A DNA stretch of 17,753 nucleotides from Candidatus Zixiibacteriota bacterium. Its GTDB lineage: Bacteria > Zixibacteria > MSB-5A5 > CAIYYT01. The position numbers were made by a program, and so were the translations under genes. The notes beneath the pieces were generated by a model, which saw only the letters and a program-made list of their open reading frames with translations, ran no database searches and was not told where the DNA came from. The stretch covers positions 1 through 17,753 of the forward strand of contig CAUJJY010000337.1 of assembly GCA_963205155.1 (NCBI GenBank), read 5' to 3'. This document shows, piece after piece, positions 6,602-15,537 of this stretch (its first letter is position 1; every line of letters starts with the position of its first letter).

Positions 6602-7267
6602 ATGACGGAGAGAGTTTCGATAGAGAAGAAGGTGTTGTCGGAGAATGATCAGCTGGCGTCGGCAATACGTGCGGATTTGGCGAAGCGCAAGATTTTTGCG
6701 ATTAATCTGGTAAGCTCACCGGGGTCAGGAAAGACCAGCTTGATTGAGAAGACAATTGGCGCGCTTGGAAAAGAGCTGAAGATCGCGGTAGTTGCCGGTG
6801 ATGTGCAAACGGAGAATGATGCCAACCGGATTATCAAGGCGGGCGGGAAGCTGGTGCGGCCAATTGTAACGGGCGGGGCGTGTCACCTTGATGCAAAGAT
6901 GGTGGGCAAGGCGCTGGAGCAGATCGAATTGGATAATGTTGATTTGCTGATCATCGAGAATGTGGGGAATCTGGTTTGTCCGGCGAGCTACGATTTGGGC
7001 GAGGCGATGAAAGTCGTCATCATGAGTACGACTGAAGGAGATGACAAACCGTTGAAGTATCCGGCAATGTATCGCCGCTCCAGCGTGGCAATAATCAACA
7101 AAATTGATTTGTTGGGGACATCAGATTTCGACTTGACTGCGGCACGGGGCAACGCAAGTAAGATCAACGGTGATTTGAAATTCTTTGAGATGTCGACGCG
7201 CTCGGGCACCGGACTTGAGGCGTGGTATGGCTGGCTTCGGGAATCAGTTTCCAACCTCAAGAAATAG
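6602..7267 (+). CDS. hypB: Hydrogenase maturation GTPase HypB
   Basis: A SIMIBI-class GTPase that works with HypA to release nickel into NiFe hydrogenase. It has 221 residues. Visible motifs are the Walker A loop SSPGSGKTS (38-46, Lys44), VAGDVQTENDA (64-74), ENVGN (119-123) and the guanine-specificity motif NKID (166-169). The metal site at the dimer interface is complete: Cys94-His95 in GGACHLDAK, and Cys126 in NLVCPASYD. There is no N-terminal CxxCGC motif or His-rich nickel-storage extension, so this is the short form. GAGG lies five bases before the ATG. It is probably in one transcript with hypA despite the 100-base gap. UreG was considered but does not fit the CHLDA and NLVCP signatures or the hypA partner. 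Confidence 0.95.
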   Translation: MTERVSIEKKVLSENDQLASAIRADLAKRKIFAINLVSSPGSGKTSLIEKTIGALGKELKIAVVAGDVQTENDANRIIKAGGKLVRPIVTGGACHLDAKMVGKALEQIELDNVDLLIIENVGNLVCPASYDLGEAMKVVIMSTTEGDDKPLKYPAMYRRSSVAIINKIDLLGTSDFDLTAARGNASKINGDLKFFEMSTRSGTGLEAWYGWLRESVSNLKK

Positions 7268-7276
7268 CTCAAAGCG

Positions 7277-7305
7277 TTGCGAAGTCCTTTGTAACCTGCT
7301 ATATA
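7277..7305 (+). promoter_or_regulatory. Possible promoter of the polysaccharide operon
   Basis: TTGCGA (7277-7282) and TATATA (7300-7305) are 17 bases apart, each matching four of six consensus positions. Transcription would start near 7312, giving a leader of about 80 bases before the GTG at 7394. The leader contains a seven-base inverted repeat (ACGGCCG 7309-7315 with CGGCCGT 7350-7356) and a smaller palindrome at the ribosome binding site. Confidence 0.35.
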
Positions 7306-7367
7306 TCAACGGCCGATAAGAAGAATAGCGGACTTGCGCCTCCAGTGGGCGGCCGTTCTTGCGTGTA

Positions 7368-7380
7368 CCTTAAGTTAAGG
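7368..7380 (+). promoter_or_regulatory. Palindrome overlapping the ribosome binding site of the first operon gene
   Basis: CCTTAA-G-TTAAGG is a perfect dyad with a one-base centre. Its right arm overlaps the AAGGAAG (7377-7383) that serves the GTG at 7394. In RNA it can fold as a five-pair hairpin with an AGU loop and hide part of the ribosome binding site; in DNA it could be an operator half-site pair. Both readings are inference. Confidence 0.3.
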
Positions 7381-7393
7381 AAGACTTGGGACT

Positions 7394-8758
7394 GTGTATC
7401 AACGGATTGTTGAAAGTTTACTTTACCCCGTGCTCGTTAAAAAGCAGGGCAGCAAAGAGTTAGCAATACTCGCCGAGTTGCAGCACTGCGAAAAAATGAG
7501 TTCTGACGAGTTGCAGGCGATCCGGCTGGAGCGGTTGCGGGATATCCTACAGCATGCCGGCGAGTTCGTGCCTTTCTATCGCGAAAGATTCGCGGCTGCA
7601 GGATTCAATCCAACGACCGTGACCGATTTTTCCGACCTGCAGAAGATTCCCATACTGACTAAGAAAGACATTCAGGAGAACCGCGATGCGCTGATATCAA
7701 CGGCATACAAGCGGCAGGATTTGATTGCGAATCGAACGGGTGGATCGACGGGGTCGCCGCTGCAGTTTTTTCATGATAAGCAGCGTTGGGATGTGAGGCA
7801 GGCGGCGACAATTCGGCATAATCTGTGGGCCGGACACAAGATCGGACAGAAGGTGGCGGTATTGTGGGGACATCAGTCTGATCTTGCGGGGTTCCAATCA
7901 CTAAAAGCGAAATTGCGAAATATCTTCATAGACCGGTTGTTGATTTGTGACAGCTCGAGTTTTTCCGAAGCATCGTTAAAGCAATTCGCGCTCGACTTCC
8001 AGCGATTTCAGCCGGAGGGAATACTCGCCTATGCAAACTCGCTTGCTCTGGTGGTCGATTTCATGAAGGCGAACGGTGTCGAACTTCCTCCACCAAAGTC
8101 GATCATTACGTCGGCTGAAGTACTCACGGCAGAGAATCGCGAAAAGATCGAAAGCTATTTTGGAGTCAAGGTGTTTGATCGCTATGGGTCGAGAGAGACC
8201 TCGGTGATTGCATCCGAGTGTTCGGCTCATTTTGGCATGCATATCGGAGCGGAGTATCTGCATCTGGAATTTGTCGACGGCAATCGCACGGTATTGCCCG
8301 GTGAGTCAGGCGACATTCTTGTGACAGTATTGGGCAATCACGCGTTTCCATTCATCCGCTACGGCATTGGCGACGTTGGTGCGGCGGCGCCGCAGTCTAC
8401 ATGTAGTTGTGGAGTAACTCTGCCAAAGATGCAGATGGTTGCGGGGCGCACAACGGACTTCTTGCTTGCACCAGACGGCAGGAAAGTCTCTGGCGCGGCG
8501 TTGACAATTTACTTAGCGGCGAAAGTTCCCGGGGTACGCCAGGCGCAGATCATTCAGCGTGAACGAGAGCGGCTGATTTTCAAGCTGGTAACAGATTCAC
8601 AATTCAACGCCAATTCAAAAGCCATGATCGAAGAGAGGGTCAGACACTTCTTCGGTGCAACAATGGGTGTCGATTACAGTCTGGTTAATGAGATCCCAAA
8701 AGAAGCATCAGGCAAGTACCGCTTCTCAATATGCGAACTAAAAGGGGAGGACAGGTAG
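7394..8758 (+). CDS. PaaK/CapK-like adenylate-forming enzyme (phenylacetate-CoA ligase family), first copy
   Basis: A 454-residue cytoplasmic member of the ANL superfamily in the PaaK/CapK branch often found in capsule and exopolysaccharide loci. It should activate a carboxylic acid with ATP. Visible motifs are the phosphate loop TGGSTG (115-120), the YGSRE motif (264-268) that binds the acyl-adenylate, IRYGIGD (321-327), a CSCG pair (337-340) where PaaK-type proteins often have a metal-like or structural cysteine pair, GRTTD (351-355), and the C-terminal catalytic lysine Lys441 in SGKYR. All key catalytic positions are present, so it should be active. The substrate and the acceptor (CoA, sugar or protein) are unknown; true phenylacetate degradation is unlikely because no paa genes are near. 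It starts the operon with a GTG preceded by AAGGAAG and ends two bases before the next gene's start. Confidence 0.85.
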   Translation: MYQRIVESLLYPVLVKKQGSKELAILAELQHCEKMSSDELQAIRLERLRDILQHAGEFVPFYRERFAAAGFNPTTVTDFSDLQKIPILTKKDIQENRDALISTAYKRQDLIANRTGGSTGSPLQFFHDKQRWDVRQAATIRHNLWAGHKIGQKVAVLWGHQSDLAGFQSLKAKLRNIFIDRLLICDSSSFSEASLKQFALDFQRFQPEGILAYANSLALVVDFMKANGVELPPPKSIITSAEVLTAENREKIESYFGVKVFDRYGSRETSVIASECSAHFGMHIGAEYLHLEFVDGNRTVLPGESGDILVTVLGNHAFPFIRYGIGDVGAAAPQSTCSCGVTLPKMQMVAGRTTDFLLAPDGRKVSGAALTIYLAAKVPGVRQAQIIQRERERLIFKLVTDSQFNANSKAMIEERVRHFFGATMGVDYSLVNEIPKEASGKYRFSICELKGEDR

Positions 8759-8760
8759 CT

Positions 8761-10143
8761 TTGGGACTGACTGAACGGCTGATACGGCATTTCGGAAATC
8801 CGTTGTTGCTGGCCTATCGCGGCGAGTCAGCGATACTATCCAATTTCCGGAAGTTCCGGCTGATGTGGTGGGCCTCGCGAGAGCTGATTGAAGTCCATCA
8901 ACTATCACGGTTGAAGAAACTGCTGTTGCACGCGGCGAATTCGTCAGAATTCTACAAGAAACGATTTCATGAAGCGGGCTTCCTGGCCGCGGAGGTGAAG
9001 TCGTTGCAGGACATTTCGGCGCTGCCGTTTCTCACGAAGGGCGATCTCAATAGCTCGATGGCAGAGATTCTGTCTTCGCGGTACAAGCGAGTCGAACTGA
9101 TAGAATCTTCCACGGGTGGATCATCGGGTGTGCCGCTTACCTTTTACCGGGACCGGGAAGTGACAGCCGTGCGGCGGGCGCAAGATTATTTTTTCAATGC
9201 GCGATTGGGGATTTATCCCGGGACCAAACGAGCGTGGGTGTGGGGATCGCCGTTGGATACATTCCATCTGGATAAGTTTAAGGCGCGCGTTGCCAACTTT
9301 CTCGGTGATCGTGCTACTTATTTTTACAGTTTCGATGCAACGCCGGAGACTTCCAAGCAGTTTCTTGAGGCAGTCAATCGCTTCCATCCGAAGGCGATCT
9401 TTGCTTACCCGAACATGTTGGCGGCGATGGCCGAATTGGCGCGTGACAGCAACATCAAGGTGCGAAAAGTCGGCAAGATCATTGTCACTGCCGAGCCACT
9501 GTATGATTGGCAGAGAGAGCTGTTTGCAGAAATCTTCGGAGCGGAGACATATGAGCGCTACGGCTCACGAGAAATTGGGACAGTAGCTTCGGAGGGTTAC
9601 GATCATGTCGGGATGCACATTTTTGAGCCGACATATTATCTCGAAGTCATCGACGATAACGGATTGCCCGTGCAGTACGGGCAAATGGGCGAGCTGGTCG
9701 TGACGGATCTCTACAATCGTGCCATGCCGCTGATACGTTATCGAACGGGGGACATGGTACGAATTGAGGAAGCCTCGGCGCGCTCCGGCACCTGCTGGCG
9801 GAGGATTACCGCCGTGGGTGGGAGAGTCGTAGACCTGGTGTATCGCTTGGATGGCTCGCGAATTGCGGGCGAGGCGATCATCATGTCGCTAAGAACGGCG
9901 GGAGTTAGGAACAAAGTTCAAGTTGTCCAGAACACGCCTCAATTGCTGACGGTGAAACATCTGTACAGTGAAGCGATTTTGCCGGAAGTGCAGGCAGCGT
10001 TTCAACAAAAGATAAACGATATTCTCGGCGGGGAAGTAACGATAGAGTACGCGGGCGTGGCGGAACTGCCATATGATAAATCGGGGAAGTACCGGTATGT
10101 CACCAGCGAATGCGGAAAGGAATCCGGTGGAGCAGATCGCTAA
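8761..10143 (+). CDS. PaaK/CapK-like adenylate-forming enzyme, second copy
   Basis: A 460-residue paralogue of the preceding protein, with the same order of motifs: LTKGDL (91-96), the phosphate loop TGGSSG (118-123), YGSRE (267-271), RYRTGD (326-331), GGRVVD (353-358) and the catalytic Lys443 in SGKYR. The cysteine pair of the first copy is lost here; only Cys345 remains in that loop. The copies clearly share a fold but differ in most residues, so they are not a recent duplication and probably have different substrates or act in sequence. I chose the TTG at 8761, just after the upstream stop, with GGGGAGG (8744-8750) ten bases before it; an ATG at 8731 would add ten residues and overlap the previous gene. 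The acid and acceptor cannot be told from sequence. Confidence 0.85.
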   Translation: MGLTERLIRHFGNPLLLAYRGESAILSNFRKFRLMWWASRELIEVHQLSRLKKLLLHAANSSEFYKKRFHEAGFLAAEVKSLQDISALPFLTKGDLNSSMAEILSSRYKRVELIESSTGGSSGVPLTFYRDREVTAVRRAQDYFFNARLGIYPGTKRAWVWGSPLDTFHLDKFKARVANFLGDRATYFYSFDATPETSKQFLEAVNRFHPKAIFAYPNMLAAMAELARDSNIKVRKVGKIIVTAEPLYDWQRELFAEIFGAETYERYGSREIGTVASEGYDHVGMHIFEPTYYLEVIDDNGLPVQYGQMGELVVTDLYNRAMPLIRYRTGDMVRIEEASARSGTCWRRITAVGGRVVDLVYRLDGSRIAGEAIIMSLRTAGVRNKVQVVQNTPQLLTVKHLYSEAILPEVQAAFQQKINDILGGEVTIEYAGVAELPYDKSGKYRYVTSECGKESGGADR

Positions 10144-11227
10144 GCGTTTAGCCGGTGTGCGAATATTGATTGTGGCGCCTTCGCTGGCGATCATGGGTGG
10201 TCAAGCGGTGCAGGCAGATTTGCTGCTGCGCAATTTCAGGGCCGAGGGGGTTGATGTCGGGTTTCAGCCGCACAATCCGGTGCCGTGGTGGCCGCTGAAT
10301 TATTTGACGAGGATCAAGTATGTCCGAACGGCGATTGTGTCGCTGTTCTATGTTGCGGGATTGTTAAGGCGAGTGCCCAAGTATGATGTGATACATATTT
10401 TCTCGGCTTCGTATCGTTCATTCCTTCTCGCTCCGGCGCCGGCGATCTTGATTTCACGATTGTTTGGGAAGAAGAGCATACTGAATTATCGATCCGGCGA
10501 AGCGGATGATCATCTTGCCAGATCGGGCAAGAGAGTATTCAGGATAATTCGCTCGGCAAACAGGATTGTCGTGCCGTCGGGCTACCTTGTCGACGTTTTC
10601 GCAAAGCACGGTTTTTCGGCGGAATACATTTACAATATCGCCGACTTAGAGACGTTTCAATTTCGCGAACGCACGTCGATAGCACCGAATATTCTGGTGC
10701 CGCGTAATCTTGAGCCATTATATGATATCGAGACGGCGATCCGGGCATTTGATGTTTTTCGCAAGAAGCACCCGGACGCGACAATTACGATAGTCGGCAG
10801 TGGTTCGGACGAAAAGCGTCTCAAAAAATTTGCAGCACTGGAAGGAATAAGGGACATCGTTTTTACCGGTCGGGTGGAGCGAACTGAAATTGCGCGTTTG
10901 TATAATCAAGCCGACATCTTCTTGAACACGTCGATCATTGATAATATGCCGGTGGCAATCGTAGAAGCATTTCACTGCGGACTTCCGGTCGTGACGACAA
11001 ATCCGGGCGGGATACCCTACATTGTCCGTGACCGGGAAAACGGGAGGCTTGTGCCGATGAAAGACGTTGAAGCAGTCGCGGAGGCGCTGGAAGAAGTGTA
11101 CACGGATGCAAAACTTCGAAACAAGATCATCGCCGGTGCCCGCAAGGACGCTGTGAATTACTCATGGGATCAGGTAAAGCATCACTGGGCGGACAAATAT
11201 TCTGAATTGGCGGGTGTACGTGAGTAA
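10097..11227 (+). CDS. GT4-family glycosyltransferase (GT-B fold)
   Basis: A retaining glycosyltransferase expected to add a sugar from a nucleotide donor to the growing repeat unit at the cytoplasmic face of the membrane. The N-terminal Rossmann half begins VRILIVAPSLAIMGGQA, with the acceptor-side glycine pair. The C-terminal half has ILVPRNLEP, ITIVGSGSDEKRLK, FTGRV and the donor-binding DNMPVAIVEAFHCGLPVVTTNPGGIPYIV region, with Glu290 as the second Glu of the EX7E motif; the first is replaced by Asp or Asn. Length is 376 residues from this start. The start is uncertain: ATG at 10097 has GGGGAAG seven bases upstream, GTG at 10127 has GGAAAGG six bases upstream; both overlap the end of the previous gene. 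There is no signal peptide. The sugar and linkage cannot be read from sequence. Confidence 0.87.
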   Translation: MSPANAERNPVEQIAKRLAGVRILIVAPSLAIMGGQAVQADLLLRNFRAEGVDVGFQPHNPVPWWPLNYLTRIKYVRTAIVSLFYVAGLLRRVPKYDVIHIFSASYRSFLLAPAPAILISRLFGKKSILNYRSGEADDHLARSGKRVFRIIRSANRIVVPSGYLVDVFAKHGFSAEYIYNIADLETFQFRERTSIAPNILVPRNLEPLYDIETAIRAFDVFRKKHPDATITIVGSGSDEKRLKKFAALEGIRDIVFTGRVERTEIARLYNQADIFLNTSIIDNMPVAIVEAFHCGLPVVTTNPGGIPYIVRDRENGRLVPMKDVEAVAEALEEVYTDAKLRNKIIAGARKDAVNYSWDQVKHHWADKYSELAGVRE

Positions 11228-13634
11228 AGCGTCAAAGTTGTTACAGAAACTTGCCACCGGTCAATTCTGGGAACTTAGTTCGCGCGCTCGCGAGGAACTC
11301 ATTCGCGGGCAAGAGCGGCGACATCACGATCAGAAAGGCGACTACTTTGAGCCGCAGAACTGGGTTAAGATATTCAGCCCCGAGTTCCTGAAGGCGCATG
11401 CTCAAGCTGATGGGTCGACTGACTTGGCTGCTGCGCTGAAAGACAAATCTCTTAAGAAATTCTTCCCGGGCTTTGAACGTGCTGAGGAATTCAGAGATTT
11501 CATTACGAAATTCTGTCCGCGAGAACAAAATCGCATCTTGACAGCGGCACGAAATGTGTTGGAAAACGAGTTTACGATTTTCAACAACAGCCGGGTGAGA
11601 CTCGGTGATCCACCGGTATGGAACGAGGAAGCACGAACGAAAAAGGTGGCACCGGAGAAGTTTTACGGAGATGTCGAGTATCTAAGTCCAGAGGAGGTCG
11701 GTGATTCCAAGATCATCTGGGAACCTTCGCGACTGCAGATTGTCTATGATCTGGGACAGGCCTATACCCTAACCGGGGAAGAGAAGTATGCCGCACACTT
11801 TTTTGATTTGCTCAACCATTGGAACAGGCGCAATCGCGATTATCACGGGATCAACTTTTGTTCGGCACTGGAATTTGCGTTTAGGGCGAATTCAGTAGTT
11901 TGGGGATTGTATTTCTTCCGACAGTCGGAGAGTCTTGGTCAACAGGCAGCCCGGGATGTGTACAGACTGCTGTATATTTCCGCACGCTTTATGGCGGATC
12001 ATCTCTCGCGTTACTTCTCTCCGAATACACATTTGCTTGGCGAGGCGTACGGTCTTTATTTGATCGGCCTGCTCTTTCCGGAGTTCCGGGAGGCGGAAAA
12101 GTGGCGTGCGATGGGTCGAAAGATTCTTTGCGAAGAAATTCGCCGTCAGATCAATGGCGATGGGATGCACGTCGAATTGTCGACTTGCTATCACGCGTAC
12201 GCGGTCGAGTTTGTGCTGTCCTTTCTGATTTTAACCGAGCAGTGCGAAGGAAGTGCGCCTGCGGAGACGCGCAGTGTTCTTCGCAGTATTCTTCGCAGCA
12301 TGTCAGAAGTGCTTCATCACCTGCAATTGCCCGACGGTCTTTGGCCGCATATCGGCGACGAAGACGGAGGCAGGTTGTACTTCCTAAGCCGACCATTGTC
12401 GCACAACTTCAGTCCGATACTTGAGGCGACGCAGAGGTATCTGGGAATAGAGACAAGTCAGACCGACCGAAGCCCGGAATCCTTCTGGCTCACCGGCAAT
12501 CGCGAATTGGAATCTCCAGTAAAGGGTCATGAACGTTATGTGTTGACAGTATTGCAGTCGAGCGGGATCGTCATTTCGCGAAGTCAACAGATGCACAGTG
12601 TCTTTCAGGCGGGACCTTTTGGATATCGGGACTGTCCACATTCGCATGCGGACCATCTGCACTTGGACTTAAGCGTCAACGGCGAATCGCTATTGGTGGA
12701 TCCCGGTACGCTTTGCTATACAGGAGATCTGCGGCTGCGGAACTTGCTTCGGGGCTCACAGTCGCACAATGGACCGCGGCTGGCTGAGCGGGAGTATTAT
12801 GATTCTGATGATCCATTTGGCTGGCAAGTTCGGCCCGATTGCCAGGTCGCTGACTGCCTTGCGAGCCGGCATGCGAGCGTATTCACCGCGGAATATCGAT
12901 TGCGCTTTCACGACGGGCTGGAAAGTAGATTCTGCCGGAGGGTACTTCACCTAAACGATCACGGTTGGATGGTTAACGACCAGGTAGTAACAAATAGACC
13001 GCACGCAGTAGCATGGGACTACGTGACGCCGGGCGTCCTGGAAGAGCACGAGACCTTTGTTGCGATAGTCGGCCGGTCGAATCATTTGCGGATTCGGTGC
13101 CACCCGACCCTTCCGAAAGGCGTTTTTGCCGAGAGCCCGATTTCCAATGATTACGACAGCGCCGGGATTGGCCGGGCGCTCCGGTTCGTAAGCGCTCCGG
13201 TGACGGGTATCACGCAGAATTTCACGATTACGTCATTTCCGCATTTGGACCGGTCAAAATTCGGCGAGGAGAAGTTTGCGGATTTTGGACGCTTCCAATT
13301 TTCGGATGGCGGATTCGTCGCGTACATTGAGTCGCGAATGAGTCAAGAGACTGATGGTTTTCTGACGGATGCGGCGTTTGGGATTATTTCTTTCTACAAG
13401 GGTGGTGAGACGCATGCACTGCTGTGTGGGGTTTCCAAATTGATTGTCGGAGGCCGGACGATTTTCGAATCAGAGACAGAACTGTCATTTGCTGACATTC
13501 ACCTATCAGGTGATCTTGTCAAAGCTGCAGTGCCGGCTGGGACCGAATTGAAACCACTCGCAAGTATGAAATACGAAAAGACTGAACTTAAACCTCTCTT
13601 GCCGGTGAATCATGTGCGGAATCTGCGGAATTAG
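11214..13634 (+). CDS. Heparinase II/III-family protein (polysaccharide lyase-like)
   Basis: A large protein (806 residues) with the two-part layout of heparinase II/III and related uronate lyases. Residues about 100-410 form an alpha-helical toroid: WNEEARTKK, WEPSRLQ, then NTHLLGEAYGLYLIG (271-285) and the MHVELSTCYHAYAVEF segment (318-333), with candidate catalytic Tyr326 and His327. Residues about 440-700 form the beta-sandwich part: HSHADHLHLDLSVNGESLLVDPGT (476-499), with the conserved His-Ala-Asp, and RGSQSHNG (513-520). Family members cleave uronic-acid polymers by beta-elimination; in exopolysaccharide loci they are often present without a proven activity. It is longer than usual and has no signal peptide. 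The first 90 residues and roughly the last 100 are not assigned. The GTG at 11214 overlaps the glycosyltransferase gene by 14 bases; a GTG at 11220 is also possible. Confidence 0.82.
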   Translation: MYVSKASKLLQKLATGQFWELSSRAREELIRGQERRHHDQKGDYFEPQNWVKIFSPEFLKAHAQADGSTDLAAALKDKSLKKFFPGFERAEEFRDFITKFCPREQNRILTAARNVLENEFTIFNNSRVRLGDPPVWNEEARTKKVAPEKFYGDVEYLSPEEVGDSKIIWEPSRLQIVYDLGQAYTLTGEEKYAAHFFDLLNHWNRRNRDYHGINFCSALEFAFRANSVVWGLYFFRQSESLGQQAARDVYRLLYISARFMADHLSRYFSPNTHLLGEAYGLYLIGLLFPEFREAEKWRAMGRKILCEEIRRQINGDGMHVELSTCYHAYAVEFVLSFLILTEQCEGSAPAETRSVLRSILRSMSEVLHHLQLPDGLWPHIGDEDGGRLYFLSRPLSHNFSPILEATQRYLGIETSQTDRSPESFWLTGNRELESPVKGHERYVLTVLQSSGIVISRSQQMHSVFQAGPFGYRDCPHSHADHLHLDLSVNGESLLVDPGTLCYTGDLRLRNLLRGSQSHNGPRLAEREYYDSDDPFGWQVRPDCQVADCLASRHASVFTAEYRLRFHDGLESRFCRRVLHLNDHGWMVNDQVVTNRPHAVAWDYVTPGVLEEHETFVAIVGRSNHLRIRCHPTLPKGVFAESPISNDYDSAGIGRALRFVSAPVTGITQNFTITSFPHLDRSKFGEEKFADFGRFQFSDGGFVAYIESRMSQETDGFLTDAAFGIISFYKGGETHALLCGVSKLIVGGRTIFESETELSFADIHLSGDLVKAAVPAGTELKPLASMKYEKTELKPLLPVNHVRNLRN

Positions 13635-15537
13635 TTACAAAAATCCAGATCGTCCGGTTGAGCGCGAACTGCTAAAGGCGATGAATGATGTCATTGCCCA
13701 TCGCGGCCCGGATGACGAGGGATATTATCTGTGGCAGAACACCGGGTTTGGCCACCGACGTTTGTCAATTGTCGACCTTAGCCACGGACACCAGCCGATG
13801 GCCAGTCCTGACGAATCGATGTGGATAGTCTTTAACGGCGAGATCTACAATCACCTGGAGGTGCGCCGGGAGATGGAGGGGCGCGGTTATTCATACCGAA
13901 CGCACTGCGACACCGAGTCTATCATCTACTGCATCGACGCACATGGAGCGGCGGGGCTGCACAAATTGCGTGGAATGTTTGCCTTCGCCCTGCACGATCA
14001 GCGGACGGGAAAGATGTTGATTGCGCGAGATCGGTTGGGTGTCAAGCCGCTCTATTACATCGATACGCCGGAGTTCTTTGCTTTTGCATCGGAGATGAAA
14101 AGCCTGCTGCAGATTCCGCAGGTCAAACGCATGGTCGACTACAAGGCACTGATGCAGATTCTGGCCTTGAAGTACACCTGCGATGATTCGACGTTGTTTG
14201 CGGGAATCAAAAAGCTGGAGCCGGGGCATTATCTGGAGTACGATCGCGGTACGGTGAGCATCGTTCGTTATTGGGACTGTGCCCATATCAAGGTTGATGA
14301 CAGCATAACAGAAGTAGACGCGATTAAGCAGATGCGGCAGTTGATGGATACATCGATCAATTTGCGTCTGATGGCGGATGTACCGCTGGGGATGTTTCTG
14401 TCGGGTGGAATTGACTCGACGATTATCAGCGAGCGGATGTCGAAGATGGTTGACCGCAGGATCGCCACGTTTTCAGTCGCCTTCGGTGAACGTGAAGCCA
14501 ATGAATTGCATTACGCGCGCATTGCGGCGAAGCACGCCGATGCCGATCAGCACGAAGTTACAATGACGACGAAGGAGTTCTTCCAGCTTTTGCCGCGCAT
14601 GATCTATCACGAAGATGAACCAATTGCGCATCCGTCCTCGGTTGCGTTATACAAGGTTTCGGAACTGGCGGGAAAGCATGTGAAGGTTGTGCTCACCGGC
14701 GAAGGTGCGGATGAGTTGTTTGGAGGCTACGAACGCTATTATCAAACGCTGGCAAATATCAAAACGGACAAGCTGTTGTTTTCGATTCTGCCGCGATCTC
14801 TGCGAAGCCGCGTGTTTCGCCCGCTGCTCGATGCGTTGCCGTACAAATTTCCATTTCGCAACAAGGCGATACGTACGACAGTCTATCTGGAGCCGGATCT
14901 GGAATCGATTTTTTTGGACAACTACTCGACGTTTTCGCGGGCGCAACTTGCCAAATTGCTCACCGGAGATAACTGGAAGGAGTTGGAAGCCGACCAAGTG
15001 TATGCCGGGTATTTTGACAACTTCAATCGATCGAACAATTCGACGCTGTTGAGCAAGTTGCTTTATACAGATATCAAAACCTACTTAGTTGAACTTCTGA
15101 TGAAGCAAGATCAGATGTCGATGGCGGCGTCGATTGAGTCGCGCGTGCCGTTTCTCGATCATCATCTGGTGGAATTTGCTTTTTCATTGCCGGATGAGCT
15201 AAAGATCAAGGGGTTCGACACGAAGCGTATCTTGCGGGCAGCTTTTGCGGAGGATATTCCAAAGGAGATACTCAAGAGGCCAAAGGCGGGATTTCCCGTT
15301 CCCATCAAACGCTGGTTTGCGAATGAGTACCATGATGTTGCGCGGAGAATCATCCTTGGCGACGATTCATTTTGCGGGGCAAATCTCAATCGTGAACTGA
15401 TCGCCGGCTTTTTTGAATTACATCGGTCGGGTAAATACAATTACTCCGACCAAATCTGGACGCTGTTGAATCTGGAACTCTGGCACACGATGTTTATCAA
15501 GGGGGAAACGTGGGACAAGGTCAAGATCGCGGTATGA
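13612..15537 (+). CDS. asnB: AsnB-type glutamine-hydrolysing amidotransferase
   Basis: A 641-residue asparagine synthetase B-family protein. The N-terminal glutaminase domain has the nucleophile Cys2 (MCGICGIS), RRLSIVD, NGEIYN and CDTES. The synthetase domain starts near residue 240 and contains the ATP-binding SGGIDS (264-269), GEGADELFGGYERY, and ESRVPFLDHHLVE. All key residues are kept, so it should move ammonia from glutamine to an adenylated carboxylate. In polysaccharide loci such proteins often amidate sugar acids, as WbpS does for uronic acids in Pseudomonas O-antigen; a similar role fits the adjacent uronate-forming dehydrogenase, but plain asparagine synthesis cannot be ruled out. 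It also resembles the amidotransferase of exosortase-linked exopolysaccharide loci. The ATG overlaps the previous gene by 23 bases; its stop shares ATGA with the next start. Confidence 0.92.
   Translation: MCGICGISYKNPDRPVERELLKAMNDVIAHRGPDDEGYYLWQNTGFGHRRLSIVDLSHGHQPMASPDESMWIVFNGEIYNHLEVRREMEGRGYSYRTHCDTESIIYCIDAHGAAGLHKLRGMFAFALHDQRTGKMLIARDRLGVKPLYYIDTPEFFAFASEMKSLLQIPQVKRMVDYKALMQILALKYTCDDSTLFAGIKKLEPGHYLEYDRGTVSIVRYWDCAHIKVDDSITEVDAIKQMRQLMDTSINLRLMADVPLGMFLSGGIDSTIISERMSKMVDRRIATFSVAFGEREANELHYARIAAKHADADQHEVTMTTKEFFQLLPRMIYHEDEPIAHPSSVALYKVSELAGKHVKVVLTGEGADELFGGYERYYQTLANIKTDKLLFSILPRSLRSRVFRPLLDALPYKFPFRNKAIRTTVYLEPDLESIFLDNYSTFSRAQLAKLLTGDNWKELEADQVYAGYFDNFNRSNNSTLLSKLLYTDIKTYLVELLMKQDQMSMAASIESRVPFLDHHLVEFAFSLPDELKIKGFDTKRILRAAFAEDIPKEILKRPKAGFPVPIKRWFANEYHDVARRIILGDDSFCGANLNRELIAGFFELHRSGKYNYSDQIWTLLNLELWHTMFIKGETWDKVKIAV

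Noticed and set aside
7345..7365. GGGCGGCCGTTCTTGCG as an ops/JUMPstart element for RfaH-type antitermination
   Set aside because: It lacks the GGCGGTAGCG core; the resemblance is limited to the GGCGG part.
14647..15052. Opposing open frames of 116 and 121 codons inside asnB
   Set aside because: They are shadows of the AsnB coding frame, which contains intact catalytic motifs throughout.
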